DNA of 64,000 bases, taken from NCBI RefSeq assembly GCF_006715145.1, contig NZ_VFMR01000001.1, forward strand, positions 3,100,001 to 3,164,000, given 5' to 3'. Source of the stretch: Microbacterium sp. SLBN-146 (GTDB taxonomy: Bacteria > Actinomycetota > Actinomycetes > Actinomycetales > Microbacteriaceae). Made by a program: the position numbers and the translations under genes. The number at the start of each line of letters is the position of its first letter. Within the stretch, counting starts at the first letter, position 1. Below the pieces are notes generated by a model that did not search any database, had not been told where the DNA came from, and saw only the letters and a list, made by a program, of their open reading frames with translations. Shown piece by piece: positions 27,315 through 36,760 of this stretch.

Positions 27315-27776
27315 TCAGGACTGCGCGAAAGGCACGGACTCAGGGTCCGCCTGCGCGACAGCGCCGTCACCGGACACGGCGACGTTCTCGGGCGAGAGGA
27401 GGAACACCTTGCTCGTGACGCGCTCGATGCGGCCGTACAGGCCGAGCGAGAGACCACTCGCGAAGTCGATGAGGCGGCGCGCATCGGCGTCGCTCATCTG
27501 CGAGAGGTTGATGATCACGGGCACGCCGTCGCGGAAGTTCTCGGCGATCACCTGTGCGTCGCGGTACTGCTTCGGGTGCACGGTGAGGATTTCGCTGATC
27601 GCGGCGGGCGCGGGCTGACGCACGACGGTCGGGCGGTGAATAGGAGTCACGGGTGCTGCCTTCTCGACGACGGCTTCGGTCTTGCGGCCACGTTGCTGCG
27701 GCGCGGGCTCTTCATAGGCTTCTTCCTCATCGGCGAGGCCCAGGTACACCATGGTCTTCTTGAGCGGGTTCGACAT
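27315..27776 (-). CDS. sepF: Cell division protein SepF
   Basis: 153 residues from ATG 27776, with GGAGG 5 nt before it. The N-terminal amphipathic membrane-binding helix ([14 protein letters not shown]) and Pro-rich link precede the SepF fold ([40 protein letters not shown]). It anchors FtsZ to the membrane in bacteria without FtsA, which fits the lack of ftsA here. Confidence 0.95.
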   Translation of the reverse strand: MSNPLKKTMVYLGLADEEEAYEEPAPQQRGRKTEAVVEKAAPVTPIHRPTVVRQPAPAAISEILTVHPKQYRDAQVIAENFRDGVPVIINLSQMSDADARRLIDFASGLSLGLYGRIERVTSKVFLLSPENVAVSGDGAVAQADPESVPFAQS

Positions 27777-27808
27777 CGCATCCTCCGTAGTGCTCGTCTG
27801 TTCCGAGG

Positions 27809-28513
27809 TTAACCGCGAATCGGCCGCGGTCCCGTGATTGCCGAGCCGATCCGCAGGTGTGTCGCACCGGCGATGATCGCCTCGGGGAAATCCGCCGTCA
27901 TTCCGGCGGAGATCCATTTCGCATCGGGTGCGACAGAGCGCACCCGATCGCTGTAGGTGTGAAGCCGCGCGAACGCACTGGCGGGTGCTTCGTCGAGCGG
28001 CGCGACGGCCATGATGCCCCGCAGACGCAGGGTCCGGAGCGCTGCGACATGCTCCGCAAGCGCTTCAAGTCCCTCCGGCTGAACCCCGCCACGCGCCGGG
28101 TCGTCCGTGAGGTTGACCTGAAGGAGGACATCCAGAACGGGAGTGTCCGCATCCGCGGCGGCGTCGAGAGCGTCGGCCAGCCGTGCTCGATCCACCGAGT
28201 GGACGACGGATGCCGCCGCACGCACCGCGCGAGCCTTGTTCGTCTGCGCCTGCCCGACGAAGTGCCAGCGCACGTCCAGCTCAGGGAGCTCCGCCCGCTT
28301 GGCCGACAATTCTTGCTGACGGTTCTCGCCCACGTCACCGACGTCGAGCTGAACGAGGTCTGCCACGAGACGAGCAGGGTGGAACTTCGTCACGACGATG
28401 CGGACGATGTCGCCAGGCTCGCGGCCGGCTTGGCGGAGCGCGCCGTCGATCCGTTCATCGACGTCAGCGAGGCGCGCGGCGAGCGCGGCGACAGGTTCCG
28501 GGGGCGGCAGCAC
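27809..28513 (-). CDS. YggS family pyridoxal-phosphate homeostasis protein
   Basis: 234 residues, a TIM barrel of the alanine racemase N-terminal type. The PLP-binding Lys is in [15 protein letters not shown], with [30 protein letters not shown] and the phosphate loop [14 protein letters not shown]. It binds PLP and influences amino-acid pools; no enzymatic activity is known for the family. It follows ftsZ by 41 bp. The yfiH/pgeF gene usually found between them is missing. Confidence 0.93.
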   Translation of the reverse strand: MLPPPEPVAALAARLADVDERIDGALRQAGREPGDIVRIVVTKFHPARLVADLVQLDVGDVGENRQQELSAKRAELPELDVRWHFVGQAQTNKARAVRAAASVVHSVDRARLADALDAAADADTPVLDVLLQVNLTDDPARGGVQPEGLEALAEHVAALRTLRLRGIMAVAPLDEAPASAFARLHTYSDRVRSVAPDAKWISAGMTADFPEAIIAGATHLRIGSAITGPRPIRG

Positions 28514-28554
28514 AGTATCTCTCGTCTCCAGAACCCGTCGCCGGGCTGTTGCGT

Positions 28555-29706
28555 CTACTTCAGGAAATCGGGGATGTCGAGGTCGTCGTCACCGAAAGCC
28601 GAGTCATAGCTATCGGGGACGACGGCGCTGACGGACACCTTCTCCGGCTCGCTCGCGACCGGCTCGACGTCGCGGGCGGCATCAGCCGCTGCGGTCGCGG
28701 GCACGACGGGTGCAGCGACGACACGGGCGGCCGTGATCGGCTCGATGCGCGACTGGGGCTCACCTCCGTCGAATCCCGCGGCGATGACCGTCACCCGCAC
28801 CTCATCGCCGAGCGTGTCGTCGATGACGGTACCGAAGATGATGTTCGCTTCGGGGTGCGCTGCCTCCTTGACGAGCTGAGCGGCATCGTTGATCTCGAAG
28901 ATCCCGAGATTCGATCCGCCCTGGATCGACAGCAAGACACCGTGGGCACCCTCGATCGACGCTTCGAGAAGCGGCGATTCGACGGCGAGCTCGGCGGCCT
29001 TGATGGCTCGATCTGCCCCGCGGGCCGAGCCGATGCCCATGAGAGCCGAACCCGCGCCCTGCATGACCGACTTGACGTCCGCGAAGTCGAGGTTGATGAG
29101 TCCCGGCGTCGTGATGAGGTCGGTGATGCCTTGCACACCGGCGAGAAGCACCTGGTCGGCCGTGGCGAAAGCCTCGATCATCGAGATTCCGCGGTCGCTG
29201 ATCTCGAGAAGACGATCGTTCGGCACGACGATGAGCGTGTCGACTTCTTCTTTGAGCTTGGAGACGCCCGACTCGGCCTGCTGCTGACGTCGACGGCCTT
29301 CGAACGAGAAGGGCTTCGTGACGACACCGATCGTGAGCGCGCCGATCGACTTCGCGATCTTCGCGACGACGGGGGCACCACCGGTGCCGGTCCCACCACC
29401 TTCACCGGCGGTCACGAACACCATGTCGGCGCCGCGCAGCGCCTCTTCGATCTCTTCCGCGTGGTCTTCTGCGGCGCGACGCCCGACCTCCGGATCGGCA
29501 CCCGCACCGAGTCCCCTGGTGAGTTCGCGTCCGACGTCGAGCTTGACGTCGGCATCGCTCATGAGCAACGCCTGCGCGTCGGTGTTCACCGCGATGAACT
29601 CGACACCTCGCAGTCCGAGCTCGATCATGCGATTGACGGCGTTGACGCCGCCACCACCCACGCCAACCACCTTGATGACTGCGAGGTAGTTCTGGTTCTG
29701 GCTCAT
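28555..29706 (-). CDS. ftsZ: Cell division protein FtsZ
   Basis: 383 residues from ATG 29706. It is the tubulin-like GTPase that forms the division ring. The tubulin signature is [13 protein letters not shown] (101-113), with the T7 region [11 protein letters not shown] and the C-terminal partner-binding peptide [11 protein letters not shown] variable acidic linker covers about residues 315-370. It has a 150-bp upstream region with two strong dyads (29737-29753 and 29758-29778), so it is probably controlled separately from ftsQ. Confidence 0.98.
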   Translation of the reverse strand: MSQNQNYLAVIKVVGVGGGGVNAVNRMIELGLRGVEFIAVNTDAQALLMSDADVKLDVGRELTRGLGAGADPEVGRRAAEDHAEEIEEALRGADMVFVTAGEGGGTGTGGAPVVAKIAKSIGALTIGVVTKPFSFEGRRRQQQAESGVSKLKEEVDTLIVVPNDRLLEISDRGISMIEAFATADQVLLAGVQGITDLITTPGLINLDFADVKSVMQGAGSALMGIGSARGADRAIKAAELAVESPLLEASIEGAHGVLLSIQGGSNLGIFEINDAAQLVKEAAHPEANIIFGTVIDDTLGDEVRVTVIAAGFDGGEPQSRIEPITAARVVAAPVVPATAAADAARDVEPVASEPEKVSVSAVVPDSYDSAFGDDDLDIPDFLK

Positions 29707-29736
29707 GCCGGCCTCCGTCTCCCGAACCAAACCTTC

Positions 29737-29753
29737 AACCTCATCTAGAGGTT
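29737..29753 (-). promoter_or_regulatory. Dyad AACCTC-N5-GAGGTT upstream of ftsZ (candidate MerR-type operator)
   Basis: A perfect 6-bp inverted repeat centred 39 bp before the ftsZ ATG extends to TTcAACCTC-N5-GAGGTTtAA with one mismatch per arm. Dyads of this form resemble MerR-family operators. A MerR regulator resembling FtsR, known to control ftsZ in Corynebacterium, is encoded at 60988-61674. Confidence 0.5.
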
Positions 29754-29757
29754 TAAA

Positions 29758-29778
29758 GAATTGCTCAGTATGCAATTC
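29758..29778 (-). promoter_or_regulatory. Second dyad GAATTGC-N7-GCAATTC upstream of ftsZ
   Basis: A perfect 7-bp inverted repeat only 4 bp from the first dyad (centres 23 bp apart). It is AT-rich against a high-GC background, so it may be a regulator site or part of the ftsZ promoter. Confidence 0.45.
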
Positions 29779-29856
29779 CTGACTCGAAAGTAAGCGGGCG
29801 TCGCTCCGACTGCCCGCACGCTGCGGGCGTGTCGCGACATCGCTGTCGAGAACCGG

Positions 29857-30858
29857 TCAGTTGACGACGACGGCCTCGGGTGAGGAGACGTCGTAGACGC
29901 TGACGGAGTCGGGGGGACGAGCGATCATGACCCGCTCCAGGACCAGCGCCTTCTGCGCGGAGTCGTCGGCACTCCCCCACACGATAGTTGCGTTGGCACC
30001 CCCGAGCGTCAGCCTCACGTCGTCGGGGGTCGTCGCGCTCACGGCGGTCACTTGGGGCCGGATGGTGTCGGGAAGCGAGCGCATGACGCGCCCGGCCGCC
30101 TCGAACGCCGGCGTGTCGACGCCCCCCGGGATCGTGAGGACAGGGGCGTCCGAACCGGGCGCGGGGACCGTCGTCAGGCCGACTCCCGCCGCATCCACGA
30201 GCGTGAAGCCGGCACGCGTCTCGATGTATCCGATGGGCGTGCGCTCGACGATCCTGACGACGAGTTCATGCGGGGGGCGCGCCTCGAGCGTGTACGACTC
30301 CACGAGGGGGAACCCGACGAGGGCGGCCTTGACGTCGCCGTCGTCGACCAGCGCCAGCGGAACGCCGACCTGGTCGCCCAGCGCGGCTTCGACTGCGGCG
30401 GTGTCGAGCGAGCTCGCCCCGACGATCGTGATCTCCTCGACGGCGAAGAGCGGACTGTAGGCGGCGCCGAACGTGACAGCGACCAGGACGAGGAAGGACG
30501 CGGCGACACCGAGCCATATCGCACGGCGGCGGCGCTGGCGGCCCGTGAACCGCCTGACCTCTGCGCGGAGAGCCTTTCGACGCGCGCGCGCCGCCGTCCA
30601 CACGTCGCGGGCGCGGATGGTCTCATCCGGGTCGCGACGGTGCTCCGCGGCACCCACGGCATCCGTCGTCGGGTCGGATGTCGCGAACGGCGAGGAAACG
30701 GCGGAAGGGGCATCCAAGGGGATGATCGGAGCCGTGAGCTGGGCGTCGACGTCGGCGGCTTCGTCGGCCGTCGCCGCTGCGGGCCGGCGGGACCGCTCCG
30801 ACGACGGAGCAGCGTCGGGCTGCGTCGGTGACTGCGGGAGCGGGGGCGGTCGGCGCAC
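29857..30858 (-). CDS. ftsQ: Cell division protein FtsQ
   Basis: 333 residues from GTG 30858. A long cytoplasmic Pro/Arg/Ala-rich N-terminus (to about residue 108) precedes one TM helix (about 111-131), then a POTRA domain (YSPLFAVEEITIVGASSLDT) and the FtsQ beta domain (VVRIVERTPIGYIETRAGFTLVDA). It links divisome parts outside the membrane. It starts 3 bp after murC. Confidence 0.93.
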   Translation of the reverse strand: MRRPPPLPQSPTQPDAAPSSERSRRPAAATADEAADVDAQLTAPIIPLDAPSAVSSPFATSDPTTDAVGAAEHRRDPDETIRARDVWTAARARRKALRAEVRRFTGRQRRRRAIWLGVAASFLVLVAVTFGAAYSPLFAVEEITIVGASSLDTAAVEAALGDQVGVPLALVDDGDVKAALVGFPLVESYTLEARPPHELVVRIVERTPIGYIETRAGFTLVDAAGVGLTTVPAPGSDAPVLTIPGGVDTPAFEAAGRVMRSLPDTIRPQVTAVSATTPDDVRLTLGGANATIVWGSADDSAQKALVLERVMIARPPDSVSVYDVSSPEAVVVN

Positions 30859-30861
30859 CAG

Positions 30862-32271
30862 CTACTCCCCCGTGGTCGCCGTGCGGTCGAGGGCCTCCAG
30901 GACCTGCGGGATGATGAGGTTGACGTTGCCGCAGCCGAGCGTCACGACGAAGTCGCCGTCGCGGGCGACGGACGCCGTGTAGTCCGCGGCGTCCTGCCAG
31001 TCCGCGACGAACGCCACGTGCGCGGGATCGATGAAGGCTCCGCTCACGAGCGCGCCCGTGACACCCGGAACAGGATCCTCGCGCGCGCCGTAGACGTCGA
31101 GCACCACCGTGTGATCGGCGTGCTTCTCCAGGACGTCAGCGAACTCCTGGTACATCGCACGCGTCCGCGAGTACGTGTGCGGCTGGTGGACGGCGATGAT
31201 GCGTCCGCCACCCACGACCGTTCGCGCCGCGGCCAGCGCCGCTGCCACTTCGGTCGGGTGGTGCGCGTAGTCGTCGTAAACGCTCACCCCGCGCATGACC
31301 CCGTGCAGCTCGAAGCGACGCGCCGTGCCCGAGAAACCCTCGACCGCGCGGGCGGCGTCTTCGAACGCGACCCCCAGAGAGAGCAGCACCGCGACGGCGC
31401 CGGCCGCGTTGATCGCGTTGTGGATCCCGGGGATCGCCAAGCGCACCTCGGCCTCGTCGCCGCCGTAGCGAAGCGTGAAAGCGACAGGGCCGTCGGTCGT
31501 GACGTCCATGACCCGGACGTCCGCGTCGGAGGCCGCACCGAACGTCAGGACCCGCGTATGAGTGAGACGTTCCCGCACGACGATGGCCCCGGGATCGTCG
31601 GACGAGATCACGACGGATTCGCTCGCGGTGTCGGCGAACGTTGCGAACGCGTCGTAGAAGGCGTCGCGCGACCCCCAGTGGTCGAGATGGTCGGGATCGA
31701 CGTTGGTGATGAGGGCGATCGAGGTGTCGTACAGAAGGAAGGTGCCGTCGGACTCGTCCGCCTCGATGACGAACAACTCGTCCGACCCCGTGCCGCTCGA
31801 GACGCCCAGCTGCTCGATGACACCCCCGTTGACGAATGTCGGGTCGAGGCCGAGCGCCTGCAGCGCCGTCACGATCATCCCTGTCGACGTCGTCTTGCCG
31901 TGCGCTCCCGCGACGGACACGAGACGTCGCCCTCCGATGAGCCAATGCAGAGCCTGCGAACGGTGGATGACATGGAGTCCCCGCGCCTTCGCCTGTACGA
32001 ACTCGGGGTTCTCGGGCCAGATCGCGCCGGTGTGGATGACCGTGTCGGCGTCGATCGGCAGATGGGCGACATCGTGGCCGACGAAGACCGTAGCCCCGAG
32101 AGCCTCGAGCTGACGCAGCCCCGGGCTGTCCGCGCGGTCTGATCCGGAGACGCGAATGCCGCGTTCGAGGAACATCCTCGCGAGTCCCGACATGCCGGAG
32201 CCGCCGATACCGATGAAGTGGGCGGCCTCGATCGTCTCGGGGATGGGCAGGCTCAGGTCAGGTCGGATCAT
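30862..32271 (-). CDS. murC: UDP-N-acetylmuramate--L-alanine ligase
   Basis: 469 residues. It adds L-Ala to UDP-MurNAc in the cytoplasm. Sites seen are [21 protein letters not shown] (N-terminal UDP-binding loop), the P-loop [26 protein letters not shown] and [18 protein letters not shown] box 9 nt upstream gives it a likely promoter of its own, downstream of the inserted lipoprotein gene. Confidence 0.97.
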   Translation of the reverse strand: MIRPDLSLPIPETIEAAHFIGIGGSGMSGLARMFLERGIRVSGSDRADSPGLRQLEALGATVFVGHDVAHLPIDADTVIHTGAIWPENPEFVQAKARGLHVIHRSQALHWLIGGRRLVSVAGAHGKTTSTGMIVTALQALGLDPTFVNGGVIEQLGVSSGTGSDELFVIEADESDGTFLLYDTSIALITNVDPDHLDHWGSRDAFYDAFATFADTASESVVISSDDPGAIVVRERLTHTRVLTFGAASDADVRVMDVTTDGPVAFTLRYGGDEAEVRLAIPGIHNAINAAGAVAVLLSLGVAFEDAARAVEGFSGTARRFELHGVMRGVSVYDDYAHHPTEVAAALAAARTVVGGGRIIAVHQPHTYSRTRAMYQEFADVLEKHADHTVVLDVYGAREDPVPGVTGALVSGAFIDPAHVAFVADWQDAADYTASVARDGDFVVTLGCGNVNLIIPQVLEALDRTATTGE

Positions 32272-32280
32272 GGCCCTACG

Positions 32281-32286
32281 ATCCTA
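32281..32286 (-). promoter_or_regulatory. -10 box TAGGAT before murC
   Basis: TAGGAT on the minus strand ends 9 nt before ATG 32271, in the 55-bp gap between the lipoprotein gene and murC. Confidence 0.4.
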
Positions 32287-32326
32287 AGTCGGGCATGGGA
32301 TGCCGCGGCATCGGCGCGCGGCGCGC

Positions 32327-32845
32327 TCACTGCCCGTTCTCGTCGCCTTCCACATCGGCATCGTCCGTATCGCACCCTCCGAGGTCGAGGACGGCCTGCG
32401 CATCAGGGCAGCGAAGATGACTCCACCCGCCGCCGTAGGAGTCCTGCGTCATGTCGACCCAGATCTCCACCGACCCATCCGGATCCGCGCGGTAGTACGT
32501 CACGATCGGGTCCCCCTCCGTCGTCGGGGCCGTCACGATGAGTTCCGCTCCATCGGTGCCGGGATCTGCCAGGCACTCGACCGCGGTGTCAGGGATCTCC
32601 TGCCCCTGACCGAGCCGTTCGTGACCGCACGAAGGGATGTCGAACCGCTCGAGGAACGTGACCCTGTCGTCCGGCCCGGCGGGGCGGAGCGAACCACCGG
32701 GCGACGCAGCATCGGATGCCGTTCCCTCGGTGGCGGGGCTCGGCGGCGACGTCGGAGACACGGCGGGCGGTGACGCGCACGAAGCGAGGCTGAGAGCGAG
32801 AAGGACCGCCAGTACCGGTTGTGCGCGCGTCGATGTGGTTCTCAT
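32327..32845 (-). CDS. Lipoprotein of unknown function inside the dcw cluster
   Basis: 172 residues with an excellent ribosome site (GAGGAGGT, 5 nt spacing). The signal ends in LASC (C23), followed by a Ser/Pro/Ala-rich spacer and an outer domain with four Cys (PSCGHERLGQG, VECLADPGTDG, HLRCPDAQ, LGGCDTDDAD), probably two disulfides. I do not recognise the domain. It interrupts the usual murG-murC junction with 72 bp and 55 bp on its two sides. The C-terminus is very acidic. Confidence 0.75.
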   Translation of the reverse strand: MRTTSTRAQPVLAVLLALSLASCASPPAVSPTSPPSPATEGTASDAASPGGSLRPAGPDDRVTFLERFDIPSCGHERLGQGQEIPDTAVECLADPGTDGAELIVTAPTTEGDPIVTYYRADPDGSVEIWVDMTQDSYGGGWSHLRCPDAQAVLDLGGCDTDDADVEGDENGQ

Positions 32846-32917
32846 GCGACACCTCCTCGAGCGGTCTCATGTCGAGAGTGTCGACGCCGACCACTTCGTC
32901 TCGTGCCCGTCAGGCTC

Positions 32918-34009
32918 TCACGGGCGTTCCACGCTGTCGATGAGTGCCAGCACGTTCTCAGCGCCCTCTCGGGTGCCGGTGCGGGTGGCCGCATCCGTCA
33001 TGGTCGCCCGCGCCCTCCCATCGCGAAGAAGGGGAATCACCTCGCTCCGCACTCGGTCGGCCGTGAAGTCGGCGTCCGGGATCAGGAGTGCTGCTCCCGC
33101 GGCGACGGCGGACGCTGCGTTCAGGGCTTGCTCGCCGTTTCCGACGGCGTAGGGCACATAGACGGCGGGGATCCCCAGTGCGCTGATCTCGCTGACGGTT
33201 GCGGCGCCCGATCTCGCGACGACAAGATCGGAGAGAGCGAACGCGAGATCCATGCGATCGACGTAGCGCCGGAGGGCGTACCCCGGGACCTCGGGATCGG
33301 GAAGGTCGGAGCGCTCACCCGTCACGTGGAGCAGTTGCCAGCCTGCGTCGAGCACGTCCTGCCACGCGCCGGCGAGTGCCTCGTTGAGGCGCTGCGCGCC
33401 GAGCGATCCCCCGAAGACCAGGAGCGTCGGTCGCTCGGCGTCGAGCCCGAAGTGGTCAGCTGCCTCGGCGCGAGTCGCGGCTCGATCGAGATCGACGATC
33501 TCACGGCGGAGCGGCATCCCCACGAGTTGTGCGTTGCGAAGGGGGGTTCCCTCGAACGCGACGCCGACAGCCGCGGCGGACCGGGCACCGAGGATGTTCG
33601 CGAGACCGGGCTTGGCATTGGCCTCGTGCACGACGAACGGCACCCTCTCGCGGCGTGCGGCGAGGTAGGCGGGCGCCGAGGCGTACCCGCCGAACCCGAC
33701 GACGACATCGACGCTCCGGTCGTGGAGCATCGCCCGCACGTCGGCGACGGCACGACGGAAACGGGCGGGAAAACGGGCGGCATCGGCGTTGGCGCGTCGA
33801 GGGAACGGCACCTTCTCCACGAAGAGGAGCTCATACCCGCGCTGCGGAACGAGTCGCGCCTCGAGGCCCTCCCGGGTGCCGAGCACGAGGATGACGGCGT
33901 CGGGGTCGCGGGAACGCAGCGCATCGGCGACGGCGAGGAGTGGATTGACATGGCCGGCGGTACCGCCGCCGGCGAGGAGATACGTGCGGGACGGGCGGGA
34001 AGAACTCAC
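32918..34009 (-). CDS. murG: UDP-GlcNAc transferase for lipid II synthesis
   Basis: 363 residues from GTG 34009, which overlaps the ftsW stop (GTGA). It adds GlcNAc to lipid I on the inner membrane face. GT28 motifs are LLAGGGTAGHVNPLLAVADAL, VVGFGGYASAPAYLAA, VVHEANAKPGLAN, VFGGSLGAQRLNEAL and VARSGAATVSEISALG. It is the last gene of the tightly overlapping mraY-murD-ftsW-murG run. Confidence 0.97.
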   Translation of the reverse strand: MSSSRPSRTYLLAGGGTAGHVNPLLAVADALRSRDPDAVILVLGTREGLEARLVPQRGYELLFVEKVPFPRRANADAARFPARFRRAVADVRAMLHDRSVDVVVGFGGYASAPAYLAARRERVPFVVHEANAKPGLANILGARSAAAVGVAFEGTPLRNAQLVGMPLRREIVDLDRAATRAEAADHFGLDAERPTLLVFGGSLGAQRLNEALAGAWQDVLDAGWQLLHVTGERSDLPDPEVPGYALRRYVDRMDLAFALSDLVVARSGAATVSEISALGIPAVYVPYAVGNGEQALNAASAVAAGAALLIPDADFTADRVRSEVIPLLRDGRARATMTDAATRTGTREGAENVLALIDSVERP

Positions 34010-35262
34010 CGAGAGATCTTCGCACGCGCGCCCGAGCGGACTGGCGGCGCGATGACCGAACGGGTCGGCAGCGAGCGAGCGAAGGACAGGAGCACACCGC
34101 ACGCGACGAGGACGGAGAGGAGCGACGTACCGCCCTGCGACATGAACGGCAGCGGCACACCCAGGACGGGGAAGACCCGCAGCACGACGCCGACGTTGAT
34201 GAGCGCCTGGCCCACGATCCAAATCGTGATCCCGCCGGAGACGATCCTCACGAACGGGTCATCTGTCTTGCGGATCACGTGGAAGGCCCCGACGGCGAAT
34301 AGGGCGAACAGCGCGAGGACGACGATGCAGCCGATGAGTCCGAGCTCTTCGCCGACGATCGCGAAGATGTAGTCGTTGGCGGCCGCCGGGAGCCAGTCGT
34401 ACTTCTCGCGGGAGTTGCCGAGGCCCAGCCCGAAAATGCCGCCGCCTGCCAGTGCCCACACCCCGTGGAGGGGCTGGTAGCACGTCGTGAGGTAGTCATC
34501 GAGGCAGTTCGCATTGAACAGGCTCATGATGCGGGCCATGCGGTTGGGGCTCGTGATGGCGTACACAGCGACGCCGATGAGGGCGAGGATCGCGGGCACG
34601 AGGAAGATACGCAACTTGACGCCGGAGAAGAAGAGTCCCCCGAGCACGATGAGCGCGAGGACCATCGCGGTTCCCAGGTCCTGGCCCGCCAGCACCGTGC
34701 CGATGACGATCATCGAGACGGGCACGACCGGAATCGCGACGTGCTTCCAGGAGGCGAGCAGCGTGCGCTTTCGATACAGGACGAACCCCAGCCACAGCGC
34801 GAGGGTGAGCTTCAGAAACTCAGCCGGCTGGAACTGGAAGCCGGCGATCATGGCCCAGTTTCGGTTTCCGTGCGCCTCGACGCCGATGCCGGGGACGAAG
34901 ACGAGAAGCTGGAAGATCGTCGCCATGATGAGCGCGGGCCACGCGATGCGCTTCCAGAACGAAATGGGGAATCGACTCGCGATGAACATGAGCGGCACGC
35001 CGATCATGGCGAAGACGCCCTGTTTGATGAGGCCTTCGAACGGGGACTCCCCCGCCGCGGTCGCGGTTGCGGACGTCGCCGAGAGGACCATGACGAGACC
35101 GAAGATCGTCAGGAGCAGCGCCGTCGAGGAGATGAGGAGGAACTCGCTCGGGACAGGGGCGAAGATCCTGCCGAGAGAGACGCGCGCCGCGAGACCGCGA
35201 GGGCGCGAGGGATCAGCCGAGGTCGACCTGGGGCCCGTCGGAGCCGACGTCGTTCCCGTCAT
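34006..35262 (-). CDS. ftsW: SEDS peptidoglycan polymerase FtsW
   Basis: 418 residues from ATG 35262, ten TM helices. SEDS motifs are NRNWAMIAGFQFQPAEFLKL, LAGQDLGTAMVLALI, LGNSREKYDWLPAAANDYIFAIVGEELG and PLPFMSQGGTSLLS. It polymerises lipid II with its partner FtsI. The start overlaps the end of murD by 50 bp, longer than the 4-bp overlaps elsewhere in the cluster. GTG 35181 is an alternative start that would remove the overlap. Confidence 0.96.
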   Translation of the reverse strand: MTGTTSAPTGPRSTSADPSRPRGLAARVSLGRIFAPVPSEFLLISSTALLLTIFGLVMVLSATSATATAAGESPFEGLIKQGVFAMIGVPLMFIASRFPISFWKRIAWPALIMATIFQLLVFVPGIGVEAHGNRNWAMIAGFQFQPAEFLKLTLALWLGFVLYRKRTLLASWKHVAIPVVPVSMIVIGTVLAGQDLGTAMVLALIVLGGLFFSGVKLRIFLVPAILALIGVAVYAITSPNRMARIMSLFNANCLDDYLTTCYQPLHGVWALAGGGIFGLGLGNSREKYDWLPAAANDYIFAIVGEELGLIGCIVVLALFALFAVGAFHVIRKTDDPFVRIVSGGITIWIVGQALINVGVVLRVFPVLGVPLPFMSQGGTSLLSVLVACGVLLSFARSLPTRSVIAPPVRSGARAKISR

Positions 35263-36760
35263 CGATCCCCCTCCCGAGCCGCTCGCGCACGGCGTCGGAG
35301 AATCGACGACCGCGATCGGCGTAGGACGCGAACTGATCGAACGATGCCGCGGCGGGGGCGAGTAGAACCACGTCCCCGTCACGGGCAATTCCGATCGCCA
35401 GCTCGACGACCCGCGCCATGACGTCTTCAGTCTCCGTGTCCTCGACCTCGAACACGGGCACCCCGGGCGCGTGTCGCGCGAACGCCTCGACGACCGCGGA
35501 CCGCTCGACGCCGATCACGATCGCCGCCTTGGACGCGGCGCCACGCCCGGAGACGAGGTCGGAGACGTCGACACCCTTCAACTGGCCGCCGACGATCCAG
35601 ATCGCGCCGGGGAACGCCGTGAGAGACGATGACGCGGCGTGGGGGTTGGTCGCCTTCGAGTCGTCGACCCACGTGATGCCACCCTCGACCGCGACGACCT
35701 CGATGCGATGCGGGTCGAGGCGGAAACCGCGAAGCGCCTCCCGGATCGCCGTCGGCGGCACATCGAGCGAGCGTGCGAGAGCGGACGCCGCGAGGATGTT
35801 CGCGACGACGTGCGGTGCTCCCAGGCCCTGCTCGGCGAGTTCCGCGAGCGTCGTGATCTCGAGCGCGCTCGTGCGGCGATCCTCGAGGAACGCCCTGTCC
35901 ACGAGGATGCCGTCGACGAGCCCGAGGTCGCTCGGGCCGGGGACGCCCAGATCGAATCCGATCGCGCGGGCTCCATCGATGACGTCCGCGTCCTCGACCA
36001 TGCGACGTGTCGCCTCGTCGGACTTGTTGTAGACGCAGGCGACGCGCGTGCTGTCGTAGACGTGCGCCTTGGCGTCGCGATAGGCCTCGGCCGACCCGTG
36101 CCACTCGAGGTGGTCGTCGGCGAGGTTCAGACACACCGAGGCGTGAGGAGAGACCTTCGACGTCCCGGCCTGAAGTCCGAGGTACCACAGCTGGTGGCTC
36201 GAGAGCTCGACCACGAGGGCGTCGAAACCCGACGGATCGCGCACGGCGTCCAGGACCGGCGTTCCGATGTTCCCCACGGGAGCTGCGCGCAGTCCACCCG
36301 CCACCAGCATGGTCGCGGCCAGGCGGGTCGTCGTCGTCTTGCCGTTCGTCCCCGTCACGAGAATCCACTCCGCGGGCGCGCCGTTCGCCGCCGGGACCTT
36401 GTCGCGCACGCGCCACGCGAGTTCGATGTCGCCCCAGAGAGCGATGCCGCTCGCGCGCGCCCACTCGATGACGGGATGCGACGGAGCGAAGCCCGGCGAT
36501 GCCACGACCACCTCGGGAGCGAACGCCGACAGGGACTCCGGAACTGTCGAGAGCGAGCCGGTCCACAAGCCGGCACCAATGACCGGAAGGAGGCGGGCGT
36601 ACTCCTCGTCCGCACTCTCGGTGAAGACATGAACATCCGACCCGAGTTCGGCGAGAGTGTCGGCGACCGAGAATCCCGTCACCGAAAGCCCGAGCACTGC
36701 GACGCGCAGTCCCCTCCAGTCCGCGTGCCAGCTCGTCAGTCCGTCGAGCCTCTCGCTCAC
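35213..36760 (-). CDS. murD: UDP-N-acetylmuramoyl-L-alanine--D-glutamate ligase
   Basis: 515 residues from GTG 36760, which overlaps the mraY stop (GTGA). It adds D-Glu to UDP-MurNAc-L-Ala. Motifs are VAVLGLSVTGFSVADTLAELG, ILVTGTNGKTTTTRLAATML, VVELSSHQL, LNLADDHLEWHG, HRIEVVAVEGGITWVDDSKATNPHA and VLLAPAAASFDQFASYADRG. Length is slightly above the bacterial norm. Confidence 0.97.
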   Translation of the reverse strand: MSERLDGLTSWHADWRGLRVAVLGLSVTGFSVADTLAELGSDVHVFTESADEEYARLLPVIGAGLWTGSLSTVPESLSAFAPEVVVASPGFAPSHPVIEWARASGIALWGDIELAWRVRDKVPAANGAPAEWILVTGTNGKTTTTRLAATMLVAGGLRAAPVGNIGTPVLDAVRDPSGFDALVVELSSHQLWYLGLQAGTSKVSPHASVCLNLADDHLEWHGSAEAYRDAKAHVYDSTRVACVYNKSDEATRRMVEDADVIDGARAIGFDLGVPGPSDLGLVDGILVDRAFLEDRRTSALEITTLAELAEQGLGAPHVVANILAASALARSLDVPPTAIREALRGFRLDPHRIEVVAVEGGITWVDDSKATNPHAASSSLTAFPGAIWIVGGQLKGVDVSDLVSGRGAASKAAIVIGVERSAVVEAFARHAPGVPVFEVEDTETEDVMARVVELAIGIARDGDVVLLAPAAASFDQFASYADRGRRFSDAVRERLGRGIDDGNDVGSDGPQVDLG

